Source of the DNA: Azotobacter vinelandii CA
Lineage (GTDB): Bacteria; Pseudomonadota; Gammaproteobacteria; Pseudomonadales; Pseudomonadaceae
Length of the DNA: 64,000 bases
NCBI RefSeq assembly: GCF_000380335.1
Contig: NC_021149.1
Span: 5,198,501-5,262,500, forward strand
Direction: 5' to 3'
Each line of letters begins with the position of its first letter. The stretch's first letter is position 1. A model generated the notes under the pieces. The model searched no databases. It was not told where the DNA came from and saw only the letters and a list, made by a program, of their open reading frames with translations. Positions 44,480 to 54,907 of the stretch are shown piece by piece. The position numbers and the translations under genes are program-made.

Positions 44480-47400
44480 ATGTCGCGCTTTTTCATCGAC
44501 CGGCCGATCTTCGCCTGGGTGATCGCCCTGGTGCTCATGCTCGGCGGCGGCCTGGCCATCCTCAAGCTCTCCGTCACCCAGTACCCGAACATTTCCCCGC
44601 CGGCCGTGCAGATCAGCGTCACCTATCCCGGCGCCTCGGCGCAGACGGTGCAGGACACCGTGGTGCAGGTGATCGAGCAGCAGCTCAACGGCCTCGACGG
44701 CCTGCGCTATATTTCCTCGGTCAGCAACGCCGACGGCAGCCTGCAGATCATCGTGACCTTCGAACAGGGCACCAACCCCGACATCGCCCAGGTGCAGGTG
44801 CAGAACAAGCTGCAACTGGCCACGCCGATGCTGCCCGAGGAAGTCCAGCGCCAAGGCATCCGCGTGGTGAAATACCAGGTCAACTTCATGATGATCCTCG
44901 GCCTGGTGTCCACCGACGGGCGCATGAACGGTTTCGACATGGGCAACTACATCGCCTCCAACCTCCAAGACCCGATCTCGCGGGTCTACGGGGTCGGCGA
45001 CTTCCAGGTGTTCGGCTCGCAGTACGCGATGCGCATCTGGCTCGACCCGGAGAAGCTCAATAACTACCAACTCACCCCGCAGGACGTGACCAGCGCGATC
45101 AGCGCGCAGAACGTGCAGGTGTCCTCCGGCCAGCTCGGCGGCCTGCCGGCCGCCAGGGGCGTGCAACTGAACGCCACGGTGATCGGCAAGACGCGCATGC
45201 GCACCGCCGACGAATTCAAGGAAATCCTCCTCAAGGTCAACCGCGACGGCTCGCAGGTCCGCCTCAAACACGTCGCCGAGGTCGGCCTGAGCGCCGAGAA
45301 CTTCTCCATCGCCTCCAAGTACAACGGCATGCCGGCCGCCGGTATGGCCCTGCGTCTGGCGCCCGGCGCCAACCTGCTGGAGAGCGTGGCGGCGGTGCGC
45401 GCCAAGCTGGACGAACTCAAGCCCTACCTGCCCGAGGGCGTCGAGGTGGTCTACCCCTACGAGACCGCGCCGATGGTCTCCGCCTCCATCGAGGCGGTGG
45501 TGCACACCCTGTTCGAGGCCATCGTGCTGGTCTTCCTGGTGATGTACCTGTTCCTGCAGAACTTCCGCGCCACCCTGATCCCCACCCTGGCGGTGCCGGT
45601 GGTACTGCTGGCCACTTTCGGCGTGCTGTTCGCCTGCGGCTTCACCATCAACGTCATGACCATGTTCGCCATGGTGCTGGCCATCGGCCTGCTGGTGGAC
45701 GACGCCATCGTGGTGGTGGAGAACGTCGAGCGGATCATGGTCGAGGAAGGACTGTCGCCGAAGGAGGCGACGCGCAAGTCGATGGGCCAGATTTCCGGCG
45801 CGCTGGTCGGCATCGCCCTGGTGATTTCCGCGGTGTTCCTGCCGATGGCCTTCTTCGGCGGCTCCGCCGGGGTCATCTACCGGCAGTTCTCCATCACCAT
45901 CATCTCGGCGATGTCCTTCTCGGTGCTGATCGCGCTGATCTTCACCCCGGCGCTCTGCGCCACCCTGCTCAAGCCGGTGGCCAAGGGCGCGCACCACGAG
46001 AAGCGCGGCTTCTTCGGCTGGTTCAACCGCACCTTCGAGCGCAGCGCCGACGGCTACCAGCGCGGCGTGGGCGGCATCACCAGGCGCCGCTGGAGCTTCA
46101 TGCTGATCTACCTGCTGCTGGTCGGCGGCGTCGCCTACCTGTTCCTCAGATTGCCCGGCTCCTTCCTGCCCAACGAGGACCAGGGCACCATGTTCGTGCA
46201 GATACAGTTGCCGCCGAACTCCAGCGCCGAGCGCACCGAGGCGGTGCTCGCCGAGACGCGCGACTACCTGCTCAAGGACGAGGGCGATACCGTGGCCTCG
46301 GTGTTCAGTGTCAACGGCTTCAACTTCGCCGGCCGCGGGCAGAGCTCGGGCCTGCTGTTCATCAACCTCAAGCCCTTCAGCGAACGACCCAGGCCCGAGC
46401 AGGACATCTTCGCCCTGGCCCAGCGCGCGGCCGTGCGCTACGCGCGGATCAAGGACGCCAACGTGATTCCGGTGGTGCCGCCGGCAGTGCGCGAGATGGG
46501 CAACGCCACCGGCTTCGACCTCTTCCTGCAGGACTACGGCGGCCTCGGCCACGAGGCGCTGATGGCGGCGCGCAACCAGCTCCTCGGGATGGCCGCCAAG
46601 GAGCCGACGCTGACCATGGTGCGTCCCAACGGCATGAACGACGAGGCGCAGTACCAGGTGATCATCGACGACGAGAAGGCCCGCGCGCTGCAGGTCTCCA
46701 TCGAAGACATCAACGAAACCATGTCGGTGGCCTGGGGTTCCTCCTATGTCAACGACTTCATCGACCGCGGCCGGGTCAAGAAAGTCTACGTGCAGGGCAA
46801 GCAGGATTCGCGGGTGGGTCCGGAAGACTTCGACAAGTGGTACGTGCGCAACGCCGAGGGCGGCATGGTGCCCTTCTCGGCCTTCGCCAGCGGCCAGTGG
46901 ATCTACGGCTCGCCCAAGCTGGAACGCTACAACGGCATCTCCTCGGTGGAGGTTCTCGGCCAGCCGGCGCCCGGCTACAGCACCGGCGACGCCATGGCCG
47001 TGATGAACCGCCTCGCCGCCCAGTTGCCGTCGGGCATCGGCATCGCCTACACCGGCCTGTCCTACGAGGAACTGGCCGCCGGCTCGCAGGCGCCGGCACT
47101 CTACGCGCTGTCGCTGCTGATCGTGTTCCTCTGCCTGGCGGCGCTGTACGAAAGCTGGTCGATTCCTTTCTCGGTGATGCTGGTGGTGCCGCTCGGGGTG
47201 CTCGGCGCGGTCGGCGCCACGCTCTTGCGCGGGCTGTCCAACGACGTGTTCTTCCAGGTCGGCATGCTCACCACCATGGGCCTGGCGGCGAAGAACGCGA
47301 TCCTCATCGTCGAGTTCGCCAAGGATCTGTACGAGCACCAGGGCCGCAGCCTGATGCAGGCCGCCAGCGAGGCCGCGCGCCTGCGCCTGCGGCCGATCAT

Positions 47401-47620
47401 CATGACCTCGATCGCCTTCGCTCTCGGCGTGCTGCCGCTGGCCACCGCCACCGGCCCCGGCAGCGGCAGCCAGCACTCGATCGGCACCGGCGTGCTCGGC
47501 GGGACCCTGGCGGCAACCTTCCTGGCGATCTTCTTCGTGCCGCTGTTCTACGTCGTGGTGGTCGGATTGTTCGAGCGGCAAAAAGACAAGGCGGCCGAAA
47601 CCGAAGGAGTGATGGCATGA
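44480..47620 (+). CDS. RND multidrug efflux pump (MexB/AcrB family)
   Basis: Inner-membrane proton-driven trimeric pump of 1046 aa, hydrophobe/amphiphile efflux family. It has 12 membrane segments and two large periplasmic loops. The proton-relay acids are in [17 protein letters not shown] near 400-416 (Asp407/Asp408 of AcrB), and the Lys940-type residue is in [18 protein letters not shown]. The N-terminus [17 protein letters not shown] is typical. It is expected to export antibiotics, solvents or other amphiphiles together with the flanking genes. It overlaps the channel gene by 4 bp. Confidence 0.97.
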   Translation: MSRFFIDRPIFAWVIALVLMLGGGLAILKLSVTQYPNISPPAVQISVTYPGASAQTVQDTVVQVIEQQLNGLDGLRYISSVSNADGSLQIIVTFEQGTNPDIAQVQVQNKLQLATPMLPEEVQRQGIRVVKYQVNFMMILGLVSTDGRMNGFDMGNYIASNLQDPISRVYGVGDFQVFGSQYAMRIWLDPEKLNNYQLTPQDVTSAISAQNVQVSSGQLGGLPAARGVQLNATVIGKTRMRTADEFKEILLKVNRDGSQVRLKHVAEVGLSAENFSIASKYNGMPAAGMALRLAPGANLLESVAAVRAKLDELKPYLPEGVEVVYPYETAPMVSASIEAVVHTLFEAIVLVFLVMYLFLQNFRATLIPTLAVPVVLLATFGVLFACGFTINVMTMFAMVLAIGLLVDDAIVVVENVERIMVEEGLSPKEATRKSMGQISGALVGIALVISAVFLPMAFFGGSAGVIYRQFSITIISAMSFSVLIALIFTPALCATLLKPVAKGAHHEKRGFFGWFNRTFERSADGYQRGVGGITRRRWSFMLIYLLLVGGVAYLFLRLPGSFLPNEDQGTMFVQIQLPPNSSAERTEAVLAETRDYLLKDEGDTVASVFSVNGFNFAGRGQSSGLLFINLKPFSERPRPEQDIFALAQRAAVRYARIKDANVIPVVPPAVREMGNATGFDLFLQDYGGLGHEALMAARNQLLGMAAKEPTLTMVRPNGMNDEAQYQVIIDDEKARALQVSIEDINETMSVAWGSSYVNDFIDRGRVKKVYVQGKQDSRVGPEDFDKWYVRNAEGGMVPFSAFASGQWIYGSPKLERYNGISSVEVLGQPAPGYSTGDAMAVMNRLAAQLPSGIGIAYTGLSYEELAAGSQAPALYALSLLIVFLCLAALYESWSIPFSVMLVVPLGVLGAVGATLLRGLSNDVFFQVGMLTTMGLAAKNAILIVEFAKDLYEHQGRSLMQAASEAARLRLRPIIMTSIAFALGVLPLATATGPGSGSQHSIGTGVLGGTLAATFLAIFFVPLFYVVVVGLFERQKDKAAETEGVMA

Positions 47621-49134
47621 AACACGGATACCTGACCCTGGCGGCCGCCTGCGCCCTGGCACTGCCGGGCTGCACCCTGATCCCGGACTACCTGCGCCCG
47701 GCCGCGCCGGTCGAGGCCGCCTGGCCGGAGGGGGCCGCCTACGCGCCGGAGCGACCGGCCAACGTGCCGGCCGCGGATGTCGGCTGGGAGGAGTTCTTCC
47801 GCGATCCGGCGCTCAAGCAACTGGTCGAACTGGCCCTGGACAACAACCGCAACCTGCGCCAGGCGATCCTCAACGTGGATGCCTACCGGGCGCTGTACCG
47901 CGTGCAGCGTTCCGACCTGTTCCCCAAGCTCGGCGTGGAAGGCACCCAGAGCCGCCAGCGCTGGCCGGGCGACTATGCCAGCGGCGGCGGCGGCGGGTCC
48001 AGCGGCGGCATCAGCGATGGCGGCGGCGCGGGCGGCACCTCGACCAGCGAGCCCCCGGCGTTCATCCAGACCAGCCACCAGGTGACCCTCGGCACCAGTT
48101 CCTGGGAACTGGACTTCTTCGGACGCATCCGCAGCCTCACCGAGCAGGCCAAGGAAGACTACCTGGCCATCGAGGAAAACCGACAGAACGTGCACCTCGT
48201 CCTGGTCGGCGACGTGGCCACCGCCTACTTCGCCTGGCGCACCGACCAGGCCCTGCTCAAGCTGACCGAAGCGACCCTGGCCAGCTACGAGGAAAGCCTC
48301 GCGCTGATCGAGGCCAGCGAGGAAGTCGGCGTTTCCTCGCAGCTCGACGTGCGCCAGGCGCACACCCTGGTGGACCAGGCCCGCGCGCAGAAGTCGCTCT
48401 ACACCCGGCAGATCGCCGAGGACGTCAACGCCCTGCGGCTGCTGATCGGCGGTGCCTTCCCGAGCGACCTGCCGGCCGGCCTCGACGTCAACGACGAGAT
48501 GCTCGCCGGCTTCCCCGCCGGGCTGCCCTCCGACCTGCTGCTGCGCCGGCCGGACATCCGCGCCGCCGAACACCGCCTGCTGGCCGCCAACGCCAGCATC
48601 GGCGCGGCGCGCGCGGCGTTCTTCCCGAGCGTCACCCTGACCGCCCGGGCGGGTACCGCCAGCCGCGAGCTGTCGGGTCTGTTCGACGCCGGCTCCGGCA
48701 GTTGGAGCGCCTTGCCGACGATCAACATCCCGATCTTCACCTTCGGCGATCTCAGGGGAAGTCTGGAATACGCCAAGCTGCAGAAGGAAATCAACGTCGC
48801 CGCCTACGAGTACAGCATCCAGACCGCCTTCCGCGAGGTCGCCGACGGCCTGGCCGCGCGCGGCACCTACGATACCCAGCTCAAGGCCCAGGGCGACCTG
48901 GTCGACAACAACCAGGCGTACTACGAACTGGCCCGCCAGCGCTACGAGGAAGGCGTCGACAGCTACCTGTCGGTGCTCGACGCCCAGCGCGAACTCTTCT
49001 CCGCCCAGCAGCAACTGCTCAACGACCGTCTCCTGCAACTGAATGGCGAAGTCGGCCTGTACAGGGCGCTCGGCGGCGGCTGGGAGCGCAACAGCGTCGC
49101 GGGCGCGACCACCACGGCGGCCGCCACGCCGTAA
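47617..49134 (+). CDS. RND outer-membrane channel (OprM/TtgI-like lipoprotein)
   Basis: TolC-type outer-membrane factor of 505 aa. The lipobox is LALPGC near residue 19. Two OEP repeats follow, with family segments [20 protein letters not shown] near 170, [14 protein letters not shown] near 308 and NINIP-type [12 protein letters not shown] near 370. A Gly/Ser-rich insert (about 121-145, GGGGGSSGG) is longer than in OprM and probably lies in an extracellular loop. The start ATG at 47617 overlaps the pump stop (ATGA), which completes the three-gene operon. Confidence 0.95.
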   Translation: MKHGYLTLAAACALALPGCTLIPDYLRPAAPVEAAWPEGAAYAPERPANVPAADVGWEEFFRDPALKQLVELALDNNRNLRQAILNVDAYRALYRVQRSDLFPKLGVEGTQSRQRWPGDYASGGGGGSSGGISDGGGAGGTSTSEPPAFIQTSHQVTLGTSSWELDFFGRIRSLTEQAKEDYLAIEENRQNVHLVLVGDVATAYFAWRTDQALLKLTEATLASYEESLALIEASEEVGVSSQLDVRQAHTLVDQARAQKSLYTRQIAEDVNALRLLIGGAFPSDLPAGLDVNDEMLAGFPAGLPSDLLLRRPDIRAAEHRLLAANASIGAARAAFFPSVTLTARAGTASRELSGLFDAGSGSWSALPTINIPIFTFGDLRGSLEYAKLQKEINVAAYEYSIQTAFREVADGLAARGTYDTQLKAQGDLVDNNQAYYELARQRYEEGVDSYLSVLDAQRELFSAQQQLLNDRLLQLNGEVGLYRALGGGWERNSVAGATTTAAATP

Positions 49135-49182
49135 CGGCCGGCCCGTACCCGCAACGGGCACGGGCCGCTCCCGCCGGATTTC

Positions 49183-49809
49183 CTACTTCGCCGGCCGCTC
49201 CGGCTCCGCCCGCCACTCTCGGCTCCGGGCGGGCCCGGGCGACAGACAATCGGCGGCCCCGTCCGGCACCACGACGACTTCCAGATTCGTTCCCGCCAGC
49301 AGCGTCCGGACATACGCCAGATGCTCGCTGCGAGTCTGGCGGCCCGCAACCACCGCCACCAGCGGAACACGGTGCGGCGGGCTGCGGAAATGGGCGATCA
49401 GCAACCGGCCGGGATGGCGCATGCCCTCGGCCAGCCGCTCGGGGGACAGGCCGCCGGTGTCGCTGGCGATGACCGCCTCGGCATCGACGATCCGCTCCAG
49501 TTCGGCATAGAGCGCCCGCTTGAGTTCGATCCGCTCGGGAAGCGTTTCGATGAGCAACCGCACTCCGGCGACGTCCTTGAGCCGCGTACTGGTACGCAGC
49601 CGCGCCAGGGTCGCCGCCACCTGCTCGGGGGCGAAGCGGCCGGCCTCGACCAGCCCCGCCAGGATGCTCCGAGCCATGGCGAGGACTTCGGCGAGTTGTT
49701 CCATCGACGGGTAGATCAGCAGAACCTCATGGCCATGGCGCGCCAGATGGGTGGCGATGCCGACGCCCATCGAACCGGAGCCGAGGATCGCGATGCAAGG
49801 TGAAGTCAT
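49183..49809 (-). CDS. Short 3-hydroxyacyl-CoA dehydrogenase-like protein (NAD-binding domain only)
   Basis: A 208-aa protein with the N-terminal Rossmann domain of 3-hydroxyacyl-/3-hydroxybutyryl-CoA dehydrogenases: GSGSMGVGIATHLARHGHEV, ETLPERIELKRALYAELERI, ASDTGGLSPERLA, and HFRSPPHRVPLVAVV, where HF.NP is usual. Full enzymes have about 285-320 aa; the C-terminal dimerisation domain is missing and the protein ends in a charged tail. It may be a truncated gene or a short family form. It follows the thiolase in the ketone-body operon. The upstream sequence contains AACAACAA. Confidence 0.75.
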   Translation of the reverse strand: MTSPCIAILGSGSMGVGIATHLARHGHEVLLIYPSMEQLAEVLAMARSILAGLVEAGRFAPEQVAATLARLRTSTRLKDVAGVRLLIETLPERIELKRALYAELERIVDAEAVIASDTGGLSPERLAEGMRHPGRLLIAHFRSPPHRVPLVAVVAGRQTRSEHLAYVRTLLAGTNLEVVVVPDGAADCLSPGPARSREWRAEPERPAK

Positions 49810-49824
49810 GTAGGCGTTCCGTTT

Positions 49825-49832
49825 TTGTTGTT
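49825..49832 (-). promoter_or_regulatory. Hfq/Crc-like A-rich site (AACAACAA)
   Basis: A perfect AAYAAYAA match on the minus strand, 15 nt before the start codon of the short dehydrogenase. Confidence 0.45.
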
Positions 49833-49852
49833 ATGCGTTGCCCGGCAGGACT

Positions 49853-51040
49853 TCAGTCGCGTTCGATCGCCAGGGCCACGCCCTGTCCTCCCCCTATGCA
49901 CAGGGTGGCCAACCCCTTGTGCGACTCTCGCCGGATCATTTCATGCAGCAACGTGACCAGTATGCGACAGCCCGAGGCCCCGATAGGGTGCCCCAGGGCG
50001 ATGGCGCCACCGTTCACGTTGACGAGCCCGGTATTCCAGCACAGCTCCTGGCCAACTGCCAGCGCCTGGGCGGCGAACGCCTCGTTGGCCTCGATCAGGT
50101 CGAGCTGCTCGAGCGTCCAGCCGGCCTTCTCCAGGCAGCGGCGGCTGGCCGCCACCGGGCCGATGCCCATGATCGCCGGATCGACGCCGGCGCTGGCACA
50201 GGCCTTGATCCGCGCCAGCACCGGCACGCCCAGGGCGCGCGCCTTGGCGCCGCTCATCAGCAGCACGGCGGCGGCCCCGTCGTTGAGGGTCGAGGAATTG
50301 CCGGCGGTGACGCTGCCATCCTTGCGGAAAGCCGGCTTCAGCTTGGCCAGGGCCTCGGCGGTGGTGCCGGGGCGCGGCTGCTCGTCGGTGTCGAAGCGCA
50401 GCGGCTCGCCCTTGCGCTGCGGGATCGTCACCGGAACGATCTCGTCCCGGAAGCGTCCGGCCTCGATGGCGGCCAGGGCTTTTCGCTGCGAGGCGGCGGC
50501 GAAGGCGTCCTGCGCCTCGCGATCGATGCCGTACCTGTCCGCCAGGTTCTCCGCGGTGATGCCCATATGGTAGTCGTTGAAGGCATCCCACAGGCCGTCG
50601 ACGATCATGCTGTCGACCAGACTGGCGTGGCCCAGGCGCAGGCCGCTGCGCGCGCCCGGCAGGACATGGGGCGCCAGGCTCATGTTCTCCTGGCCGCCGG
50701 CGACGACCGCCTCGGCATCGCCGCAGCGGATCGCCTGGGCCGCCAGGTGCAGGGCCTTGAGGCCGGAGCCGCAGACCTTGTTGACGGTCATGGCCGGCAC
50801 GCTCTGCGGCAGCCCCGCCTTCAGCGCGGTCTGCCGGGCGGGATTCTGTCCCGCCCCGGCGGTCAGCACCTGGCCGAGGATGACCTCGTCCACCTCGGCC
50901 GGCGCCAGTCCGCTGCGCTCGAGCAGCGCGCGGACGACAACGGCGCCCAGCTCGACCGCCGACACCTGCGCCAGGCTGCCCTGGAAGCTGCCGATGGCGG
51001 TGCGGGCGGCGGCGACTATCACTACTTCCTGTTCTTGCAT
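49853..51040 (-). CDS. Acetyl-CoA acetyltransferase (thiolase)
   Basis: Cytoplasmic biosynthetic/degradative thiolase of 395 aa: acetoacetyl-CoA plus CoA to two acetyl-CoA. Key residues are the nucleophile Cys in [13 protein letters not shown] near 88, the His in [17 protein letters not shown] near 350 and the second Cys in [12 protein letters not shown] near 380. It follows scoA and scoB, whose product acetoacetyl-CoA it would cleave. The ATG at 51040 gives the standard N-terminus [13 protein letters not shown]. Confidence 0.95.
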   Translation of the reverse strand: MQEQEVVIVAAARTAIGSFQGSLAQVSAVELGAVVVRALLERSGLAPAEVDEVILGQVLTAGAGQNPARQTALKAGLPQSVPAMTVNKVCGSGLKALHLAAQAIRCGDAEAVVAGGQENMSLAPHVLPGARSGLRLGHASLVDSMIVDGLWDAFNDYHMGITAENLADRYGIDREAQDAFAAASQRKALAAIEAGRFRDEIVPVTIPQRKGEPLRFDTDEQPRPGTTAEALAKLKPAFRKDGSVTAGNSSTLNDGAAAVLLMSGAKARALGVPVLARIKACASAGVDPAIMGIGPVAASRRCLEKAGWTLEQLDLIEANEAFAAQALAVGQELCWNTGLVNVNGGAIALGHPIGASGCRILVTLLHEMIRRESHKGLATLCIGGGQGVALAIERD

Positions 51041-51091
51041 GTCTCGATCTCTCCGATGTCCTGCCCTCTCCCGCACGTGCCGAACCGGCCT

Positions 51092-51124
51092 CCTCTCCCT
51101 TCAGGGAGAGGGTTGGGGAGAGGG
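51092..51124. repeat. Hairpin repeat, CCTCTCCC-TTCA-GGGAGAGG
   Basis: An 8-bp perfect stem (51092-51099 with 51104-51111) with a TTCA loop, followed by GTTGGGGAGAGG. It is of the same family as the copies near 60.9-61.6 kb and lies between scoB and the thiolase gene. Confidence 0.7.
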
Positions 51125-51141
51125 TCGCTGCAAAGCCAAAA

Positions 51142-51798
51142 TCAGAAGGTCATTTCGACCACATCGTCCGGCACGATCAGCCGACCGGCGGTCCTGGCGA
51201 CGATCTCCTCGACGCTCACTCCCGGCGCGCGCTCCCTGAGCACGAAGGCGCCGTTGTCGATCTCCAGGTAGGCCAGGTCGGTGAGCACCCGGCGGATGCA
51301 GCCGGCGCCGGTCAGCGGCAACGAGCAGCGTTGCAGCAGCTTGGACTCGCCGTCCTTGGAGGCGTGGGTCATGGTGACGATGATGTTGTCGGCGCCGGCC
51401 ACCAGGTCCATGGCGCCGCCCATGCCCTTGACCAGCTTGCCGGGGATCATCCAGGAGGCGATGTTGCCCTCGACGTCCACCTCGAAGGCGCCGAGCACCG
51501 TCAGGTCGACGTGGCCGCCGCGGATCATGGCGAAGGATTCGGCGGAGGAGAAAATCGAGGCGCCGGGCCGGGCCGTGACGGTCTGCTTGCCGGCATTGAT
51601 CATGTCGGCGTCGATTTCCGCCTCGCTGGGGAAGGCGCCCATGCCGAGCAGGCCGTTCTCCGACTGCAGCATCACGTCCATGCCCTCGGGCACGTAGTTG
51701 GCCACCAGGGTGGGGATGCCGATCCCCAGGTTGACGTAATAGCCGTCCTTCAATTCGCGCGCCACGCGCCGGGCCATCTGTTCGCGGGAAAGTGCCAT
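51142..51798 (-). CDS. scoB: 3-oxoacid CoA-transferase subunit B
   Basis: Beta subunit (218 aa) of succinyl-CoA:3-ketoacid CoA-transferase, which activates acetoacetate with CoA from succinyl-CoA. The active-site Glu lies in LQSENGLLGMG near 47, the usual place; GGHVDLTVLGAFEVD and GAMDLVAGA segments match the family. It is 29 nt downstream of scoA. Confidence 0.95.
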   Translation of the reverse strand: MALSREQMARRVARELKDGYYVNLGIGIPTLVANYVPEGMDVMLQSENGLLGMGAFPSEAEIDADMINAGKQTVTARPGASIFSSAESFAMIRGGHVDLTVLGAFEVDVEGNIASWMIPGKLVKGMGGAMDLVAGADNIIVTMTHASKDGESKLLQRCSLPLTGAGCIRRVLTDLAYLEIDNGAFVLRERAPGVSVEEIVARTAGRLIVPDDVVEMTF

Positions 51799-51827
51799 GG
51801 GAGTCTCTCTTGTTCTGTCGGATGGGG

Positions 51828-52526
51828 TCAGGCGCGGACGGTGCGCTGTTCGATGCGTTTCTCGAAATGGCCGAGGATCACGCGGTCGACATAGATACCG
51901 GGGGTGTGGATCTGGCTGGGTTCCAGTTCGCCGGGTTCGACGATCTCCTCCACCTCGACCACGGTGATCCGCCCGGCGGTGGCCACCACCGGATTGAAGT
52001 TCTGCGCGGTGTGGCGGTAGACGACGTTGCCGAAGTGATCGGCCTTCCAGCCCTTGACGATGGCGAAGTCGCCGCTGATCGCCTCTTCGAGGATGTAGCG
52101 CCGACCGCGGAACTCGCGGACCTCCTTGCCCTCGGCGACCGGGGTGCCGTAGCCGGTCGCGGTGTAGAAGGCGGGAATGCCCGCGCCGCCGGCGCGCAGC
52201 TTCTCGGCCAGGGTGCCCTGCGGGGTCAGTTCGACCTCCAGCTCGCCGTCGAGCAACTGGCGCTCGAACAGGGCGTTCTCGCCGACGTAGGAGGCGATCA
52301 TCTTGCGGATCTGCCGCTCCTCGAGCAGCACGCCCAGGCCGAAGCCGTCGATGCCGCAGTTGTTGGAAACCACCGTCAGCCCCTTGACCCGCCGGCGGCG
52401 GATCTCGGCGATCAGGTTTTCCGGGATACCGCACAGACCGAAGCCGCCGGCCAGGACGGTCATGCCGTCGGTGAGCCCTGCCAGGGCCTCTTCGTAGGTA
52501 TTCACGCGCTTGTCGAGTCCAGCCAT
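51828..52526 (-). CDS. scoA: 3-oxoacid CoA-transferase subunit A
   Basis: Alpha subunit (232 aa, the usual length) with the CoA-binding [13 protein letters not shown] segment near 24-36 and [11 protein letters not shown]. It is the first gene of a scoA-scoB-thiolase-dehydrogenase operon for acetoacetate/3-hydroxybutyrate use, relevant in a genus known for polyhydroxybutyrate storage. The start at 52526 is preceded by AGAGG and a perfect Hfq/Crc-type AACAACAA (52541-52548). A LysR regulator is divergent. Confidence 0.95.
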   Translation of the reverse strand: MAGLDKRVNTYEEALAGLTDGMTVLAGGFGLCGIPENLIAEIRRRRVKGLTVVSNNCGIDGFGLGVLLEERQIRKMIASYVGENALFERQLLDGELEVELTPQGTLAEKLRAGGAGIPAFYTATGYGTPVAEGKEVREFRGRRYILEEAISGDFAIVKGWKADHFGNVVYRHTAQNFNPVVATAGRITVVEVEEIVEPGELEPSQIHTPGIYVDRVILGHFEKRIEQRTVRA

Positions 52527-52659
52527 GCCGTTCTGCCTCTTTGTTGTTGTCCTGTCCCGTGGCGCCTGCCAGGGGACGTCTTTGGTGAGGCCAGTGTCGT
52601 GCGTCACGACTTATTTGTTAATTTTGATTTACCAATGTATTGATTTGGAAAACCAATGA
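52527..52659. promoter_or_regulatory. Divergent scoA/LysR control region
   Basis: 133 bp. Contains AACAACAA on the minus strand (52541-52548), a 5-bp inverted repeat TCGTG-CGT-CACGA (52597-52609) and an AT-rich part from 52610 with repeated CCAATG, the likely overlapping promoters and LysR binding zone. Confidence 0.5.
52541..52548 (-). promoter_or_regulatory. Hfq/Crc-like A-rich site (AACAACAA) before scoA
   Basis: A perfect AAYAAYAA match on the minus strand, 14 nt before the scoA start codon and directly before AAGAGG. Confidence 0.5.
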
Positions 52660-53565
52660 ATGACTCTCAAGCAGTTGCGCGCCTTCCTCGCCGTGGCGCA
52701 AACCCGCAGCTTCGCCCAGGCCAGCGAGCGCCTGCACCTGTCCCAACCGGCGCTGAGCCTGACGATCAAGGCCCTGGAAGATTCCCTGGGCGGGCGCCTG
52801 CTCAGCCGCACCACCCGTAGCGTGACCCTGACCCCGGAAGGCGAGAGCCTGGAGCCGCTCGCCCGGCAACTGCTGGCCGACTGGGACAACGCCGAGGAAA
52901 TGCTCCGCCTGCGCTTCACCCTGCAGCTCGGCAAGGTATCCGTGGCCGCCATGCCGTCCTTCGCCGGCAACCCGCTGCCGGCGACGCTGAAAGTCTTCCG
53001 CGGCCGCTACCCGCAGGTGAACGTGACGGTGCACGACGTCATCCACGAGCAGGTCATCGAGATGGTGCGCAACCGCCGGGTCGAGCTGGGCATCGCTTTC
53101 GAACCGGACGCCCCGGACGGCCTGGCGTTCGACGCGCTGTACACGGATCGCTTCGTCGCCGTGCTGCCGCCCGACTCGGCGCTGGCCGGACGGCCGCGGC
53201 TGAGCTGGGCCGAGCTGCTCGAAGAAGACTTCATCGCCCTGCAGCGCCCATCCACCGTGCGCCTGCTGCTGGAACGGCACCTGGCGGCGCATGGGGAAAG
53301 GCTGCCGATCGCCTTCGAGAGCCATCAGTTGGCCACGATCGGACGCATGGTCGCCAGCGGCCTGGGGGTGAGCGTGGTGCCCTCGCTGTGCATCCGCCAG
53401 ATGCGAGAGCTGGGCGCCCGTTGCGTGGCCCTGCACGAACCGGTCATCGAACGGCGCCTCGGCCTGCTGACCCTGGCCGATCACGAGTTGTCGACCGCCG
53501 CGCAGGCCCTGCGCGAGGTGTTGCTGGAAAGCATCGATGCCCATCGGTTGAGCGACCCGTCCTGA
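52660..53565 (+). CDS. LysR-family transcriptional regulator
   Basis: A 301-aa regulator with N-terminal winged HTH (1-60: FLAVAQTRSFAQASERLHLS, then QPALSLTIKALEDSLG) and a C-terminal substrate-binding domain of periplasmic-binding type. It is divergent from scoA, so control of the ketone-body operon with a related metabolite as effector is the most likely role. Confidence 0.9.
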   Translation: MTLKQLRAFLAVAQTRSFAQASERLHLSQPALSLTIKALEDSLGGRLLSRTTRSVTLTPEGESLEPLARQLLADWDNAEEMLRLRFTLQLGKVSVAAMPSFAGNPLPATLKVFRGRYPQVNVTVHDVIHEQVIEMVRNRRVELGIAFEPDAPDGLAFDALYTDRFVAVLPPDSALAGRPRLSWAELLEEDFIALQRPSTVRLLLERHLAAHGERLPIAFESHQLATIGRMVASGLGVSVVPSLCIRQMRELGARCVALHEPVIERRLGLLTLADHELSTAAQALREVLLESIDAHRLSDPS

Positions 53566-53739
53566 GCGTCGCGGCCATCCGGGGCATGCGTGGACCTCTT
53601 TCCCCCATGGATGCGGAAAGCGGAGCCGAGGACGGGGAAGCCGTCCGGCCCGGCCTTCGCGAGCGGTGCGGATGCCCGGCGAGCGCCCCTGTTATAAAGT
53701 CGCCTGTACAGGAACAGAACTCGCAGACAGGACGCACCC

Positions 53740-54807
53740 ATGACGCACCCCGAACCGGTGCCTTCCGCATCGAACCATCGAAGTCCGGCGCGAGCCGCGC
53801 TGGAAACAGGACTCCGCCTCGCCATGGCGGTTCTGCTCCATGGACTGCTGCTCGCCGTCCCCGCCGAGGCCGAGTCCCTGCGGTTCGCCCTGGTCGCCAA
53901 GCGCAACGACCAGCACCACTGCATGCTGAGCGGGAAAGGTTGTGCCGAGGCCGCCCAGGCCCAGGGCGATACCTGCCTGTTCCTGGGCGCCCCCGGATCG
54001 CCGCATTTCCGGCGCCAGAACAAGGCCCTGGAGCAGACCCTCGCCCGCGACCTGGACGGCATCGCCCTGGCGGTGACGCACTCGAAATGGCTGGCCGAAC
54101 ACGCCTTGCAGGGGATAGGACGAGTGCCCCTGGTCACCTTCGAAACGGATCTGGAACCGGCGGAACGGCACTTGCGCAAGGGCTACGTCGGGCTCGACAA
54201 CCTGGCCTTCGGCCGCCGGCTGGGCGAACTGGCCCAACGCTTGAGACCGCAGGGCGGAAGGCTGTGCATCCTGCAGGACAACCTCTGGAGCACCAATCAG
54301 CACGAGCGTCTCCAGGGAATCCGCCAGCGCCTCGGCGGTGCCGCGGGCACCGGGGTCACCGACCAGTTGCACGGCGAGAACGGCTGGAGCGAACCCCACC
54401 GCTGTCCGCTGAATCGCGCGGAGACGCCCGAGAACGCCGTGCTGCAACTGGCCGACCTGCTGAGCGCCGACCAATTCGACGTCATCATAAGCCTGGGCAT
54501 GTGGCCCGTTTACAAGGTCGATGCCTACCGCCGGCATATCGGCCCGGCGCTCGCCGAACTCGAGAAGGCAGGCAGGCGCCCCGTCATCATCATTGCCACG
54601 TCCGAGCCCGACGCGGCGCAGCACGCCCTGCTCGACGAAGGGCTGGTACAGGCCTATGTGGACATGAACAGCCGCGAGATCGGTCGCCAGAGCTACTGGA
54701 TGCTCAAGCGCCTGACGCGGGGCGAGAGCGTTCCCGAGCAGGTGCTGGTCGACCACTTCAAGGTCTATCTGCCCCGCTCGTCGCCGGAAATCCGTGCGGC
54801 GCCTTGA
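53740..54807 (+). CDS. Periplasmic sugar-binding-like protein (LacI/RbsB fold)
   Basis: A 355-aa protein with a likely signal sequence (about 25-46, MAVLLHGLLLAVPAEAES) and a type I periplasmic binding fold: LRFALVAKRNDQHHCMLSGK, then LDGIALAVTHSKW, PLVTFETDLEP, YVGLDNLAFGRRLGELAQ and DVIISLGMW. RbsB/TorT-like proteins share this form. No ABC transporter or sensor kinase is adjacent, so it may feed a distant transporter or sensor. The N-terminus before the signal core is unusually long; a later start is possible. Confidence 0.72.
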   Translation: MTHPEPVPSASNHRSPARAALETGLRLAMAVLLHGLLLAVPAEAESLRFALVAKRNDQHHCMLSGKGCAEAAQAQGDTCLFLGAPGSPHFRRQNKALEQTLARDLDGIALAVTHSKWLAEHALQGIGRVPLVTFETDLEPAERHLRKGYVGLDNLAFGRRLGELAQRLRPQGGRLCILQDNLWSTNQHERLQGIRQRLGGAAGTGVTDQLHGENGWSEPHRCPLNRAETPENAVLQLADLLSADQFDVIISLGMWPVYKVDAYRRHIGPALAELEKAGRRPVIIIATSEPDAAQHALLDEGLVQAYVDMNSREIGRQSYWMLKRLTRGESVPEQVLVDHFKVYLPRSSPEIRAAP

Positions 54808-54907
54808 GAGTCCAGCGGTCTTCGCGGGCAGCGGGGGCAGTGTCCGGCCCCGCCGGAAACGGAACGGGCCACCCGAGGTGGCCCGTTCCATGCGTTCGAA
54901 ACAGCGC

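Noticed and set aside
43274..47662. Minus-strand open frame of about 1460 codons across the RND operon
   Set aside because: Antisense shadow of high-GC coding sequence; it is His/Asp/Gly-rich without any domain, while the plus strand encodes MexA- and MexB-like proteins with intact motifs.
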